Notes: generated from the sequence alone by a model not told the origin. A stretch of 64,000 nucleotides of DNA from Flavobacterium aquiphilum (GCF_027111335.1 NZ_CP114288.1:3038001-3102000), one strand, 5' to 3'. Shown: positions 1 to 8,723, numbered from the stretch's first letter. A program made the numbers and translations.

Positions 1-216
1 GTTCACACTCCTTTTGTGGATGGTTTTATCTCCAAAAATTACCCTGGTCAAGAAGCTGAAATGTTCGAAAAACTATCAAAATCACAACCAATAGGCCGTA
101 TGGCAAAACCGGAAGAAGTAGCTGCTTTGGCTTTATTCCTTTGTAGTGATGAAGCTGGCTTTATTACTGGTTGCGATTACCCTATTGATGGAGGATTTAT
201 AAAATTGAATAACTAA
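1..216 (+). CDS. SDR family oxidoreductase, C-terminal end only
   Basis: This is the last 71 codons of a short-chain dehydrogenase/reductase, an NAD(P)-dependent Rossmann-fold oxidoreductase; the frame is open from base 1 and the cofactor-binding and YxxxK parts lie before the window. What is visible is the family's typical tail: [10 protein letters not shown], then [12 protein letters not shown], then DYPIDGGF near the end. These residues form the C-terminal helix and strand that close the fold. The substrate cannot be judged from this piece. The gene ends at a strong hairpin terminator about 60 bp downstream. Confidence 0.9.
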   Translation, partial: VHTPFVDGFISKNYPGQEAEMFEKLSKSQPIGRMAKPEEVAALALFLCSDEAGFITGCDYPIDGGFIKLNN

Positions 217-274
217 AACATGAACAACTTATAGACCTACCAATCTATAAAGACACAAAGAATCTGAGAAAAAC

Positions 275-313
275 AAAAGCTCAAACTATCTTAGGATTGT
301 TTGAGCTTTTTAA
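275..313 (+). terminator. Intrinsic terminator after the SDR gene
   Basis: A perfect 12-bp inverted repeat (AAAAGCTCAAAC at 275-286, GTTTGAGCTTTT at 299-310) with a 12-nt loop is followed by T residues. It lies just downstream of the SDR stop codon and is the expected end of that transcript. Confidence 0.8.
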
Positions 314-419
314 TTTGACCTTGCCTCACCTTTTTAGAGAATACCCTCCAAATCAGCATTCGAACAAAATTTAACTTTAAGATATAAAGGAATACCTTAC
401 CCAATTATTTTAAATTAAT

Positions 420-427
420 TATATTTG
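420..427 (+). promoter_or_regulatory. Possible -7 box for the DUF3943 gene
   Basis: TATATTTG fits the Bacteroidota -7 consensus TAnnTTTG and lies 87 bp before the start codon at 515. I see no clear TTG at the expected -33 position, so only the -7 half is supported. Confidence 0.35.
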
Positions 428-514
428 CGCCGCTTTTGAGAGAAGAATACCAATATAAAAAAGCTTGGAATTCAACAACAAAAAGCCTAACTCAACTATA
501 TTCTAAACCAAAAA

Positions 515-1366
515 ATGAATTCTTTAAAAAATATTTTATACGCCATTGTAATTTTATTGTCTGCCAATACAGTTTTTGCCCAACAAACACTACAGCCAGT
601 AAACTTTCATAATCTCAATCAAACTCCTCCTTCCGAAAACACACTTGCCTACTCTGACACTCCAGAGAATGTTAATCCGTACAACATGCTTATTTTAGCT
701 GATAGCACGGTCGTACAACAAAATGCAATTAACTATCCGCCAATCAAAAGAGATTACACAAGATTAGGTTATGATACTGCAATGTATTTTGGAGCTGCCG
801 TTATTTCGTTTGGGATATTGTATGCCATGCCTGAAAGCGTGACCAATTGGGACAAAGAAGCCATGAAAGAAAATGGAATTACATATAAATGGAAGCAAAA
901 TGTAAAAGCAGGTCCGGTTTGGGATCATGATGACTGGGTTTTAAACTGGGTTACCCATCCTTATGCGGGAGGAATTTATTATATGACTGCCAGAAGTAGT
1001 GGTTTTACTTGGTTTGAATCCTTTTTGTACTCGGCCTTTATGTCTACCTGCTTTTGGGAATATGGAATTGAAGCATTTGCTGAAATCCCTTCAAAACAGG
1101 ATTTAATAATTACACCTGTAGTTGGTTCTGCCATAGGAGAAGGATTTTTCTATTGCAAAAAAAGTATTTTGAGACATGATAAAAGAGTATTGAAATCAAG
1201 ATTCCTTGGTTACACTTCCCTCGTTTTAATGGATCCTTTCAATACACTTTTGGATGGTCTAGGATACCAGCAGAAAGTTAAAGTACAATCAAATGTAAGT
1301 CCTGTTGGTTTTAACAGCGGTACTAACAAAGCGATTTGGGGATTGAATCTTAATGTACAATTTTAA
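515..1366 (+). CDS. DUF3943 domain-containing secreted protein
   Basis: A 283-residue protein with an N-terminal signal peptide (hydrophobic residues 5-20, cleavage likely after VFAQ). The body matches the DUF3943 family as I know it: a membrane-like segment near residues 90-105, then a WDHDDWVLNW block, HPYAGGIYYMTAR and a Trp/Gly-rich stretch ending at GSAIGEGF. Family members are predicted to sit in the cell envelope of Bacteroidota and Proteobacteria, and no biochemical role is established. The gene is monocistronic, and a TAnnTTTG box lies 87 bp upstream. Confidence 0.85.
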   Translation: MNSLKNILYAIVILLSANTVFAQQTLQPVNFHNLNQTPPSENTLAYSDTPENVNPYNMLILADSTVVQQNAINYPPIKRDYTRLGYDTAMYFGAAVISFGILYAMPESVTNWDKEAMKENGITYKWKQNVKAGPVWDHDDWVLNWVTHPYAGGIYYMTARSSGFTWFESFLYSAFMSTCFWEYGIEAFAEIPSKQDLIITPVVGSAIGEGFFYCKKSILRHDKRVLKSRFLGYTSLVLMDPFNTLLDGLGYQQKVKVQSNVSPVGFNSGTNKAIWGLNLNVQF

Positions 1367-2027
1367 GTCGTAAGATTTTTAATAAACTAAAAATCACTTT
1401 ATTAAACCAATACTTTCAATAAAAATTCAAATGAATCAGAAGCGTTAAAATTTAAAAAAAATCTAGATTTTAACATTCATGAAAAAAAATAATTATTACT
1501 TTTATCTCATGCTAATCGTTATTCTAAAGTAAAACAACGTTAGTTATTAATTCAGGTTAGCATAGAGTTATTCACTGATTTACAAACCTAAAAAACGATT
1601 TTTTTGAGTGAATTTGAAATTATTGTCGCTTCTATTTTTTTGGTTTTAAATTATGTAAATATTTCAAAGACCATAAAATACAAGCATTTAAATGAAGTAT
1701 TCGCTAAAGTGGTAATTGATAAAATAGTAGCACCAAAAGGTTAAATAAAAGATTTATAATCCAACAAGTTTTTAAAATCAAAACAAATTGTTCCAGGAAA
1801 ATAAACTTTAAATGTATAGTCAACCAATGGTTTTATTGCGAAATTTAGATTTTACTATCGAAAAGAGAGTATTTGATTTATAAGACAATCCATTTTACAA
1901 AGTAATTTTCACACTTAGAGATTACAGGTATTACCAATACAATAGTAAAAGTGCTTAAATATACTTTTGAAAATGCAAGAAAATTTTATTTTTGTTTATA
2001 TCTATAGGGTACAAACAAAAGTAAGAG
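1367..2027. other. Gene-free AT-rich stretch
   Basis: About 660 bp between DUF3943 and the terminator of the CvfB-like gene. No open frame of useful length, RNA gene or clear repeat is visible on either strand; stops are frequent in all frames. It may contain decayed coding sequence, but I could not recognise a family in the fragments. Confidence 0.5.
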
Positions 2028-2058
2028 AAAAAGGCTAATCAGATGATTAGCCTTTTTT
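2028..2058 (-). terminator. Intrinsic terminator of the CvfB-like gene
   Basis: A 13-bp inverted repeat around AGGCTAATC / GATTAGCCT with a 4-nt loop is flanked by A residues on the left and T residues on the right, so it can work on both strands. It touches the stop codon of the minus-strand gene. Confidence 0.8.
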
Positions 2059-2913
2059 TTATTCCTTAACCAGATAAATTCCGTCTTCTTTTATCTCGAT
2101 CAACTTTTCCTTATACAAAGCACCAATTGCTTTTTTAAAGGTTTTTTTGCTCATTTTCAAAACCGTTTTGATGTCTTCTGGATGTGAATTGTCATTTAAG
2201 CGTAAAAAGCCTCTGCTTGCCCGCAATTCATCCATGATTTTTTCAGCATTCGGTTCTACTCCTTGATAACCTTGAATTTGCAATGCCACATCAATCTTGT
2301 GATCAGGTCTGATATTTTTGACGTATCCTCTCATGCGGTCTCCTGTACGAATCGAATCATCATAAACTTCATCTTTGTACAGCAATCCTTTGTGCTTTTC
2401 GTTGATAATTACATTAATTCCCAAATCGGTAATATGAGAAACTATTAAATCTACTTCTTCTCCTTTTTCAACGGTAAGATCGTCATTTTTTAAAAATTGA
2501 TTCAATTTACTGGATGCAACCAAACGATTGGTTTTTTTATCCATATAAAGATAGACCAAATATCGTTTTCCTTTTTCCATAGGGCGAGCCTGTTCCTTAA
2601 ACGGTACTAAAATATCCTTTTCCATCCCCCAATCCATGAAAGCACCAATTTGATTGATATAATTCACTCGCAAAAGCGCAAATTCATTCAGTAATATATA
2701 AGGTTCCAAAGTTGTTGCTACCGGACGCTCTTCGTGGTCCAAATACACAAAAACCACTAGCTCTTCACCTATTTCAAATTCATTAGGCACATATTTATTA
2801 GGCAAAAGCACATCGTATTTCCCTTCAGGATCTTTTTCTGGGTCACCCAAAAACAAACCCACTTTGGTATCACGCAATATTGTTAACGTGTTATATTTTC
2901 CTATTTCAATCAT
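2059..2913 (-). CDS. S1-type RNA-binding protein, CvfB/YitL family
   Basis: A 284-residue protein of the CvfB family (conserved virulence factor B of Staphylococcus, YitL of Bacillus). Members carry tandem S1-like OB folds that bind RNA and a C-terminal winged helix. Here the first S1-like repeat covers roughly residues 1-65, a second about 66-135 (FALLRVNYINQIGAFMDWG), a third about 145-215, and the winged helix is the last 60 residues with SKKTFKKAIGALYKEKLI. Length fits the family. It probably modulates RNA processing or translation, but no target can be read from the sequence. Confidence 0.85.
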   Translation of the reverse strand: MIEIGKYNTLTILRDTKVGLFLGDPEKDPEGKYDVLLPNKYVPNEFEIGEELVVFVYLDHEERPVATTLEPYILLNEFALLRVNYINQIGAFMDWGMEKDILVPFKEQARPMEKGKRYLVYLYMDKKTNRLVASSKLNQFLKNDDLTVEKGEEVDLIVSHITDLGINVIINEKHKGLLYKDEVYDDSIRTGDRMRGYVKNIRPDHKIDVALQIQGYQGVEPNAEKIMDELRASRGFLRLNDNSHPEDIKTVLKMSKKTFKKAIGALYKEKLIEIKEDGIYLVKE

Positions 2914-3002
2914 TTTGATTTTATTCTAAGTTGTAATTCCAACTAAATTTAAGTGCAAAGGTACAAACTTTGAAAATGGATTTATAAAAAACATTTCCAA
3001 TA

Positions 3003-3027
3003 AAAAAGCGCCTATTAAAGACGCTTT
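3003..3027 (-). terminator. Intrinsic terminator of the DUF2853 gene
   Basis: A 9-bp stem with one G-U type mismatch (AAAGCGCCT at 3005-3013, AGACGCTTT at 3019-3027), preceded on the plus strand by A residues that become a U tract in the minus-strand RNA. It lies 20 bp after the DUF2853 stop. Confidence 0.7.
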
Positions 3028-3047
3028 CCAAATAACTTAAATTAACT

Positions 3048-3389
3048 TTAACTAAAAACACTTTCTCTTCCAAAATGCAGAGCCAATAAATAATAAACTA
3101 CTGCTCTGTATTTACTTTTGTTTGCTCTTCCATATTTTTCCAATACAGAATCAATTCCCTTAAGAAGTTCGGGGCCATCTTTCAAGCCTAATTTCTTAAT
3201 TAGAAAATTATTTTTAACTGTCGCAATTTCGGATTGCTGTGTTCCCGCTATAATAGAAGAGTCAGGATTATATATGGACGGACCACAGCCAATTGTCACT
3301 TTGGTCAATAAATCCATGTCTGGTATGATCCCGCATTTTTCTTTCAAATCGGCTGCGTACTTTACAATTAATACATCTTTTGCACTCAT
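3048..3389 (-). CDS. DUF2853 family protein
   Basis: A 113-residue soluble protein that matches DUF2853, a small all-helical family widespread in Bacteroidota and Proteobacteria. Conserved features are the YAADLKEKCG start, a central IATVKNNFL segment and the C-terminal SKYRAVVYYLLALHFG helix. The function is unknown; a structure-based link to DNA or stress functions has not been shown to my knowledge. It is a single gene with its own terminator. Confidence 0.85.
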   Translation of the reverse strand: MSAKDVLIVKYAADLKEKCGIIPDMDLLTKVTIGCGPSIYNPDSSIIAGTQQSEIATVKNNFLIKKLGLKDGPELLKGIDSVLEKYGRANKSKYRAVVYYLLALHFGRESVFS

Positions 3390-3559
3390 AAAAACATATT
3401 TAAAGGTTTATACAAACAATTTATAACTACCTCAAATTTAGTAATTTATTATTAAAGTGTGCGATTTTTATTCATTATTTTTTCGTGAAATTTTACTACT
3501 TAAAGGAAAATTTATTTTCATTGAACAAATATGTTCATTTATCTTTTAAATAAAAAAGT

Positions 3560-5221
3560 CTAAACCAGCTCTCTAAAATACTGCAATAAAACTGCATTAT
3601 TTTCTGTTGTTGGTGTAAAGACTTCTAAAATAACCGGTTTATCATTTTGTGCATATAACAATTCCAATCCTTTGGACAAACTCGGTTCATCATTGGCTGT
3701 CAAATAATCCAACCCAAACATTTTGGACAAATGTTCTGCAGTTAAATTATGTGACGTTTCAAAATAGGTATTGAAAACAGGAGTTTCCGAATGCCCCGGT
3801 AAAATTCTAAAAATCCCTCCTCCACCATTATTAATCAAAATGATTTTGAAGTTTTTCGGAATATAGTTGTTCCAAAGTGCGTTACTATCGTATAAGAATC
3901 CAATATCTCCGGTTATGAAAACTGTTGGTTTAGTATTGGCAACTGCTGCACCAATTGCTGTTGAAGTACTACCGTCAATTCCGCTAGTTCCTCTGTTGCA
4001 ATAAACTTCAATTGAAGGATCGATCGGGATCAATTGCGCATAACGAATCGCTGAACTATTACTTATCTGCAATTGACTGTTTTTTGGCATGCCACTAATC
4101 ACTTTTTCAAAAACTTTGAAATCTGTAAAAGGGATCTTTGTCAAATAGATATCATGCTTTTCTTTTCGTAACTCTTTAATAGCATTTAGCTGTGAGAAAT
4201 AATCACTTTCAACCTTCGAAGTCAATGGCAAAAAGGCCTCAAAAAACGTATTGGGTTCCACCTCGAAATGTTCCGACAGACAGCCAAAAGTATCATAAGC
4301 CCTTAAGGTATCCACATGCCAATGGTGGTCTGGTTTGTATTTTCTGAAATAGGCTTTTATTCGTTTAGAAACGACCATTCCTCCAAAAGTCACCAAAATT
4401 TCGGGACGGAACTTTTCAAAATCTTCATTTGTAAACGGCGTAATAATGGTATCGATATTACTTATAAAACTTTCGTGACTAACATTCGAAGTATTCTCGG
4501 TCATCACAACCACCGATTCATCATTGGCGAAAGCCTTAATCACATCTTCAGCAATTGAATTAGGTTCGTTTACTCCAATTAAAATCAGTTTTCGAGTAGC
4601 TTTGTCCCAAAGAGGAACAGATTTCTGTAAATCATTGATGTCAATTGTGCGATTTACTTTTGCGGAAGCGATAATAGCACTATTAACACCTAACTCCGAA
4701 ACCGTTTCATACAAAGGCTCTTCAAATGGAGCATTGATATGAACAGGACCTTTTTTGGCAATAGCCGTATTGATAGCTTCGTTTATTTTTCGGTCATTTT
4801 CCTCTGATGCCGCTTCAAGCAAATTGGCATTGTACAAGGAATGATTGGAAAATACATTCTGTTGACGAATGGTTTGTCCATCACCAATATCAATTTTATT
4901 TTGCGGTCTGTCTGCCGAAACGACAATCAACGGAATCTGGCTATAAAACGCTTCCGAAAAAGCTGGATAATAATTCAATAACGCCGAACCCGAAGTACAA
5001 ACAACCACGGTGGGTTTGCGGGTTTGCTGCGCAATTCCTAAAGCAAAAAATGCTGCGGAGCGCTCATCGGCAATACTGTAACAGTTAAAAGCGGGATTAC
5101 TGGCAAAACCAATCGTAAGTGGCGCGTTTCTTGATCCGGGTGATATTATGATGTTTGTGATTCCTTTGGCTAAAAAAATTTGAAGTAGGCTTTGGGCTAA
5201 AGGTATTTTGGGATAAACCAT
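3560..5221 (-). CDS. menD: 2-succinyl-5-enolpyruvyl-6-hydroxy-3-cyclohexene-1-carboxylate synthase
   Basis: A thiamine-diphosphate enzyme that adds decarboxylated 2-oxoglutarate to isochorismate, the first committed step of menaquinone synthesis, in the cytoplasm. The 553-residue length fits MenD. Visible motifs: IISPGSRNAPL (residues 25-35), DERSAAFFALG (52-62), the cofactor-glutamate region at TSGSALLNYYPAFSEA, and the ThDP/Mg site near the C-terminus with GDIGFLYDSNALWN followed by INNGGGGIFRILP. Menaquinone is the respiratory quinone of Flavobacteriia, which fits. No other men gene is adjacent in the window. Confidence 0.95.
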   Translation of the reverse strand: MVYPKIPLAQSLLQIFLAKGITNIIISPGSRNAPLTIGFASNPAFNCYSIADERSAAFFALGIAQQTRKPTVVVCTSGSALLNYYPAFSEAFYSQIPLIVVSADRPQNKIDIGDGQTIRQQNVFSNHSLYNANLLEAASEENDRKINEAINTAIAKKGPVHINAPFEEPLYETVSELGVNSAIIASAKVNRTIDINDLQKSVPLWDKATRKLILIGVNEPNSIAEDVIKAFANDESVVVMTENTSNVSHESFISNIDTIITPFTNEDFEKFRPEILVTFGGMVVSKRIKAYFRKYKPDHHWHVDTLRAYDTFGCLSEHFEVEPNTFFEAFLPLTSKVESDYFSQLNAIKELRKEKHDIYLTKIPFTDFKVFEKVISGMPKNSQLQISNSSAIRYAQLIPIDPSIEVYCNRGTSGIDGSTSTAIGAAVANTKPTVFITGDIGFLYDSNALWNNYIPKNFKIILINNGGGGIFRILPGHSETPVFNTYFETSHNLTAEHLSKMFGLDYLTANDEPSLSKGLELLYAQNDKPVILEVFTPTTENNAVLLQYFRELV

Positions 5222-5361
5222 TTTTGAAATTAGAAATTAGAGATTAAAAGTTTGAAGTTTTTCTAACGCTTTAAACTAAAGAGCAAAGTTACAAACTTGA
5301 CTATCGAATTCCTTCAAATCGAACAACTTTTTCCTATTTTTGATAAGAAATAAATTTAGAA

Positions 5362-5859
5362 ATGAAAATTAAATTAAGACCTTATCAAACCGGGGATACT
5401 CAGGCGATATTGGATATCATCAATTACAATATCCTGAACTCAACAGCCATATACGATTATAACATTCGAAGTTACGAACAGCAAAAAGCATTATTGGAAG
5501 ACAAAATCAAGAAAAACTTCCCTGTGATTGTTGCCGAAGCGGATGGTAAAGTAACCGGTTTTGGGATGTATGGCGAATTCCGTTTTCGCGAAGCTTATAA
5601 GTACACCGTCGAACACTCCGTTTATGTCGATAATGATTTTCAAGGTCAAGGAATTGGAAAATTGTTATTGTTTGAATTAATCCAATTGGCAAAAAAGCAA
5701 AATTTGCATACTATGATCGCCGTAATTGATGCCGAAAACCAAAGCAGTATCGATTTTCATGAAAAATTTGGTTTCAAAACCGTTGGAATCATTAAAGACT
5801 CAGCCTACAAGTTTGACCGCTGGCTACATTCTGTTTTTATGCAATTGATTTTGGAATAA
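5362..5859 (+). CDS. GNAT N-acetyltransferase, phosphinothricin acetyltransferase-like
   Basis: A 165-residue GNAT acyltransferase of the Pat/YncA type. The family signature is clear: RPYQTGDTQAILDIINYNI at the N-terminus, the EHSVYVDNDFQGQGIGKLLL acetyl-CoA loop (Q/RxxGxG/A) near residue 95, and a C-terminal HEKFGFKTVGI strand-helix. Such enzymes acetylate small amines such as phosphinothricin or methionine sulfone, but the substrate here is not known. It lies between menD and dus and reads away from menD; a TATTTTTG box at 5335-5342 is a possible -7 element. Confidence 0.85.
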   Translation: MKIKLRPYQTGDTQAILDIINYNILNSTAIYDYNIRSYEQQKALLEDKIKKNFPVIVAEADGKVTGFGMYGEFRFREAYKYTVEHSVYVDNDFQGQGIGKLLLFELIQLAKKQNLHTMIAVIDAENQSSIDFHEKFGFKTVGIIKDSAYKFDRWLHSVFMQLILE

Positions 5860-5916
5860 ATAATTCCGACCAAGCATAAGCCATAAAGACATATCTTTGC
5901 GCTTTTAAGAATATTT

Positions 5917-6861
5917 ATGAGCTTTACACTGCTTTCCTCACCCTTGCAGGGGTTTACTGATTTTCGTTTTCGAAATGCCATCAACAAATATTTCGGTGGA
6001 ATTGACACTTATTACTCCCCATATATTCGTTTGAACGGAAAATTGGTAATAAAATCATCCTACGAAAGAGATTTACTCCCTGAAAACAATGTTGGTCTTG
6101 AAGTCATTCCTCAAGTCATCACCAATGATGCAGAAGAATTCTTATTCGTCGCCAAATATGTGCGCCAACTGGGTTATAAAGAACTCAATTGGAATTTGGG
6201 TTGTCCCTATCCTATGGTTACAAAATCCGGCATGGGTTCTGGCCTTATTAGTAATACTGAAAAAATCAATCATATTTTGGATCGCGCCCACTCGGAAACT
6301 GATATTATTGTATCTATGAAAATGCGCTTGGGATATGATACAACTGAAGAAATTCTGGATGTCTTGCCTATTTTGGATACTTATCCCTTAAAAAACATTG
6401 CCATACATGCACGAATTGGAAAGCAACTATACAAAGGTGGTGTTCATCTGGATGCTTTTCAGCAATGTATAGACAATACCAAACATAAATTATATTATAA
6501 CGGAGATATTACATCAGTTACCGGTTTCCGTAAAATGCAACAGCGCTTTCCATCGATAGATCACTGGATGATTGGCAGAGGTCTGATTTCAGATCCTTTT
6601 TTACCAAGCATGATAAAAAATGACTCTTTGGAATATCCTAAAAACAAAATGGAATTATTCAACGCATTCCATGACACACTTTATGAAGGTTACAGTGAAT
6701 CATTATCCGGACAAGCACACATTCTTTTAAAAATGCATCATTTATGGGAATACTTTTCGGTTATATTTTCAAATCCGCATAAAACCTATAAAAACATCAA
6801 AAAGACTAAAAGCATTCGAAATTACGAAGCAACTGTGAAAGAAATTATTACAAAGGAATAA
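5917..6861 (+). CDS. tRNA-dihydrouridine synthase
   Basis: A 314-residue FMN-dependent Dus enzyme, which reduces uridine to dihydrouridine in tRNA D-loops. N-terminal PLQGFTDFRFRN is the flavin-binding start of the TIM barrel, and NWNLGCPYPMVTKSGMGSGL carries the catalytic Cys96. Further on, MKMRLGYD, AIHARIGKQLYKG and NGDIT are the usual phosphate/flavin and substrate motifs, and IDHWMIGRGLISDP closes the barrel. The protein is close to the DusC/DusB side of the family; the exact target uridine is not certain. It follows the GNAT gene by 57 bp and may share its transcript. Confidence 0.9.
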   Translation: MSFTLLSSPLQGFTDFRFRNAINKYFGGIDTYYSPYIRLNGKLVIKSSYERDLLPENNVGLEVIPQVITNDAEEFLFVAKYVRQLGYKELNWNLGCPYPMVTKSGMGSGLISNTEKINHILDRAHSETDIIVSMKMRLGYDTTEEILDVLPILDTYPLKNIAIHARIGKQLYKGGVHLDAFQQCIDNTKHKLYYNGDITSVTGFRKMQQRFPSIDHWMIGRGLISDPFLPSMIKNDSLEYPKNKMELFNAFHDTLYEGYSESLSGQAHILLKMHHLWEYFSVIFSNPHKTYKNIKKTKSIRNYEATVKEIITKE

Positions 6862-6892
6862 GTTCAGGATACAGGAAAACATAAACCCATAA

Positions 6893-6921
6893 AAAAAGAG
6901 TTTGCCATGCAAACTCTTTTC
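6893..6921. terminator. Two-way terminator between dus and glutathione peroxidase
   Basis: A 12-bp perfect stem (AAAAGAGTTTGC / GCAAACTCTTTT) with a 3-nt loop, flanked by A and T runs. It lies between two convergent genes and can end both transcripts. Confidence 0.8.
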
Positions 6922-6959
6922 TATTTTATAACTGAATACTCAATACTGATAACGGATCA

Positions 6960-7505
6960 CTACCCTTTAATCCAATTCACTACTTCCGGATCTGTTGGTA
7001 ATGTTTTTGGCGAAATTACTTTTACCAATTCGCCTTTTTCATTGATAAGGTATTTTTGAAAATTCCATTTTACTTCAGAATCTTCAAGACCATTTTTAGA
7101 TTTTTGTGTCAAAAACTGATAAACAGCACACATATCATCTCCTTTTACCGAAACTTTATCCATCATCGGGAAGGTAACTCCATAATTCAATTTACAGAAA
7201 GTAGCAATTTCTTCATTAGTTCCTGGTTCTTGTGAAGCAAAATTATTGGCAGGAAAACCTACAATCACAAATCCTTTGGATGAATATTCTTTATACAAAG
7301 CTTCCAAATCTTTATATTGTGGAGTCAATCCACATTTTGAAGCGGTATTGACAATCATTACTTTTTTGCCTTTTAGAGTAGCGAAATCAAAAGTCTTACC
7401 ATATAAATCTTCTACTTTAAATTGATAAATCGTTTGTTTCACTTGTGCTTGAATTTGGATGCTAAAAAGAAATACAGCGCTAATCGCTAATACTATTTTT
7501 TTCAT
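6960..7505 (-). CDS. Glutathione peroxidase family protein, exported
   Basis: A 181-residue thiol peroxidase of the glutathione peroxidase family with an N-terminal signal peptide (residues 1-20), so it probably acts in the periplasm. The active-site Cys58 is in NTASKCGLTPQY, where animal enzymes have selenocysteine; the conserved Gln is in the GFPANNF strand region and the Trp-Asn pair in EVKWNFQKYL. Bacterial Cys versions usually take electrons from thioredoxin-like partners rather than glutathione. It is convergent with dus, and its upstream side faces the small-RNA array. Confidence 0.9.
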   Translation of the reverse strand: MKKIVLAISAVFLFSIQIQAQVKQTIYQFKVEDLYGKTFDFATLKGKKVMIVNTASKCGLTPQYKDLEALYKEYSSKGFVIVGFPANNFASQEPGTNEEIATFCKLNYGVTFPMMDKVSVKGDDMCAVYQFLTQKSKNGLEDSEVKWNFQKYLINEKGELVKVISPKTLPTDPEVVNWIKG

Positions 7506-7626
7506 AAGTTTTTATTTTTTTATAAAATTAGAACAAATAGTGTATGTTTTAAAATTTATTTGGGTTAAACATGAGTTAAAACGAAAGGAGTCTTTTATCA
7601 GTAATAAAATATTGATCTCAAAAAAG

Positions 7627-7784
7627 AACAAAAAAATGCTCCGAAATGGAGCATTTTTAACTAACTAAATATAACCAACATTCTTTAGACTTTACTATGT
7701 AAATCAACTTTTGAGACCTAATCAAAAATATACAAAATCTAAATAAACCAACCTTTTATATAACTTTCAAACATCGTGCCAAAA
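7627..7784 (-). ncRNA. Candidate small RNA, cassette A
   Basis: First of four related non-coding cassettes on the minus strand. It has a -24/-12-like box (TTTTGGCACGATGTTTGAA, plus positions 7766-7784), then roughly 125 nt with no open frame of note, then an intrinsic terminator with an 11-bp stem (AAAAATGCTCC / GGAGCATTTTT at 7632-7658) and a U tract. Internal blocks shared with the other copies are GATTAGGT, GTTGGTTTA and AGTTAGTT just before the terminator. Expected start of transcription is near 7756 if the box is a sigma-54-like promoter. This is inferred from sequence pattern alone. Confidence 0.55.
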
Positions 7785-7872
7785 ACAGTTTATATACGAA
7801 TTATATCGATAAAACACTTATAAAATACACATAAATAAGTTTTATCTTAATTAATCAATATTTAATAATACC

Positions 7873-8036
7873 TAAAAAAAAGATGCTCCCGAAGGAACAT
7901 CTTTCCAACTAATCTAATCGATAATCTTTTTATAAATACGCCGCTTTTACTAAACTAATAGTTTAACCAATAAAACTTAGATTTATTAAACCTAATTAAA
8001 TTATCTACCGTAGACTTTTCAAATAGCATACCAAAA
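7873..8036 (-). ncRNA. Candidate small RNA, cassette B
   Basis: Second copy of the cassette. The box reads TTTTGGTATGCTATTTGAA (plus 8018-8036), the shared AATTAGGTTT block follows, then ATTAGATTAGTTGG and a terminator with stem AAAGATGCTCC / GGAACATCTTT (7879-7904; one G-U pair) followed by a U tract. It is the most diverged of the four, and the -24 half has a T for the usual C. No start codon with a useful frame is present. Confidence 0.5.
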
Positions 8037-8087
8037 CCAAAAATAAAAACTGAATAATAACAACCTTAGAAACACCTTCCTTAAATA

Positions 8088-8244
8088 AAAAAGGTGTCCC
8101 GTAAGAGACACCTTCTAACTAAATAATAACTGATTGATATTAGGCCCCCCTATGCAAACAAATTTTCCTAAACCAAACCTACTAAATTATATGTTTGCAT
8201 AACCTAATAAAATCATATAAGAAATATCAAAGACAATGCCAAAA
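8088..8244 (-). ncRNA. Candidate small RNA, cassette C
   Basis: Third copy. The box reads TTTTGGCATTGTCTTTGAT (plus 8226-8244), followed by TTATTAGGTTA, TAGTAGGTTTGGTTTA and ATTTAGTTAG, and a terminator with stem AAGGTGTC / GACACCTT (8091-8114). The terminator arm sequence differs from the other copies but the pairing is kept, which is compensatory change and supports a working hairpin. A second partial arm (AACACCTT at 8071-8078) lies just outside and could form an alternative stem. Confidence 0.5.
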
Positions 8245-8426
8245 GCCATAAAATGATAAATTTTATCGTCCAAAACAACACTTTTTTGCTAAAAAATAAA
8301 ACTTAAGCTACTTTTTAAATTTGCTGCTATTTAAAACAATCATTTTGCTATAGCTGTTACTCCTGAACTAAAAATTTTGCACTACCTCAAAAAAGCAAAT
8401 TCAAAAAATCCACATGTGATTTGAAC

Positions 8427-8577
8427 AAAAAAAGATGCCCCATTTGGAGCATCTTTCAAACTAACTGTAATTGATAATTTTATAAATATGTGTGTAAACC
8501 AACCTACCAACCTAATCTACAATATATTTGGAGTAATAAAATCATCTATAAATAACTTTCCAAACACCATGCCAAGA
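8427..8577 (-). ncRNA. Candidate small RNA, cassette D
   Basis: Fourth copy, nearest to ccsBA. The box reads TCTTGGCATGGTGTTTGGA (plus 8559-8577). Downstream are GATTAGGTTGGTAGG, GTTGGTTTAC, ATTACAGTTAGTTTG and a terminator with stem AAAGATGCCCC / GGAGCATCTTT (8431-8456; one mismatch) and a run of U. Together with A, B and C it forms a tandem array with units every 190-340 bp. Confidence 0.55.
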
Positions 8578-8671
8578 GTTGATTACTAGCATATTACGAT
8601 ACAAAATTACATTTTATTTAACTGAAAATCAGATTTATTATTAAAAAAAAATTAAAATTTATTCTAAAAAA

Positions 8672-8702
8672 AATGAGCCTCAACTTTCATGTCAGGGCTC
8701 AC
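8672..8702 (-). terminator. Terminator of ccsBA
   Basis: Inverted repeat TGAGCC (8674-8679) / GGCTCA (8696-8701) with a long loop, preceded on the plus strand by a run of A that gives a U tract in the minus-strand RNA. It lies 22 bp past the ccsBA stop. Confidence 0.6.
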
Positions 8703-8723
8703 TTAAATGTATTTTATCTAAAA

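Larger units (their letters stand above)
7506..8670. other. 1.2-kb intergenic region holding the small-RNA array
   Basis: No protein gene is visible between the glutathione peroxidase start and the ccsBA terminator. The space is filled by the four cassettes described separately plus AT-rich spacers. All four cassettes point the same way as the flanking minus-strand genes, but each has its own terminator, so read-through from ccsBA is not needed to make them. Confidence 0.6.

Noticed and set aside
1367..2027. Possible pseudogene in the long gap
   Set aside because: Short translated fragments on both strands could not be joined into a recognisable protein.
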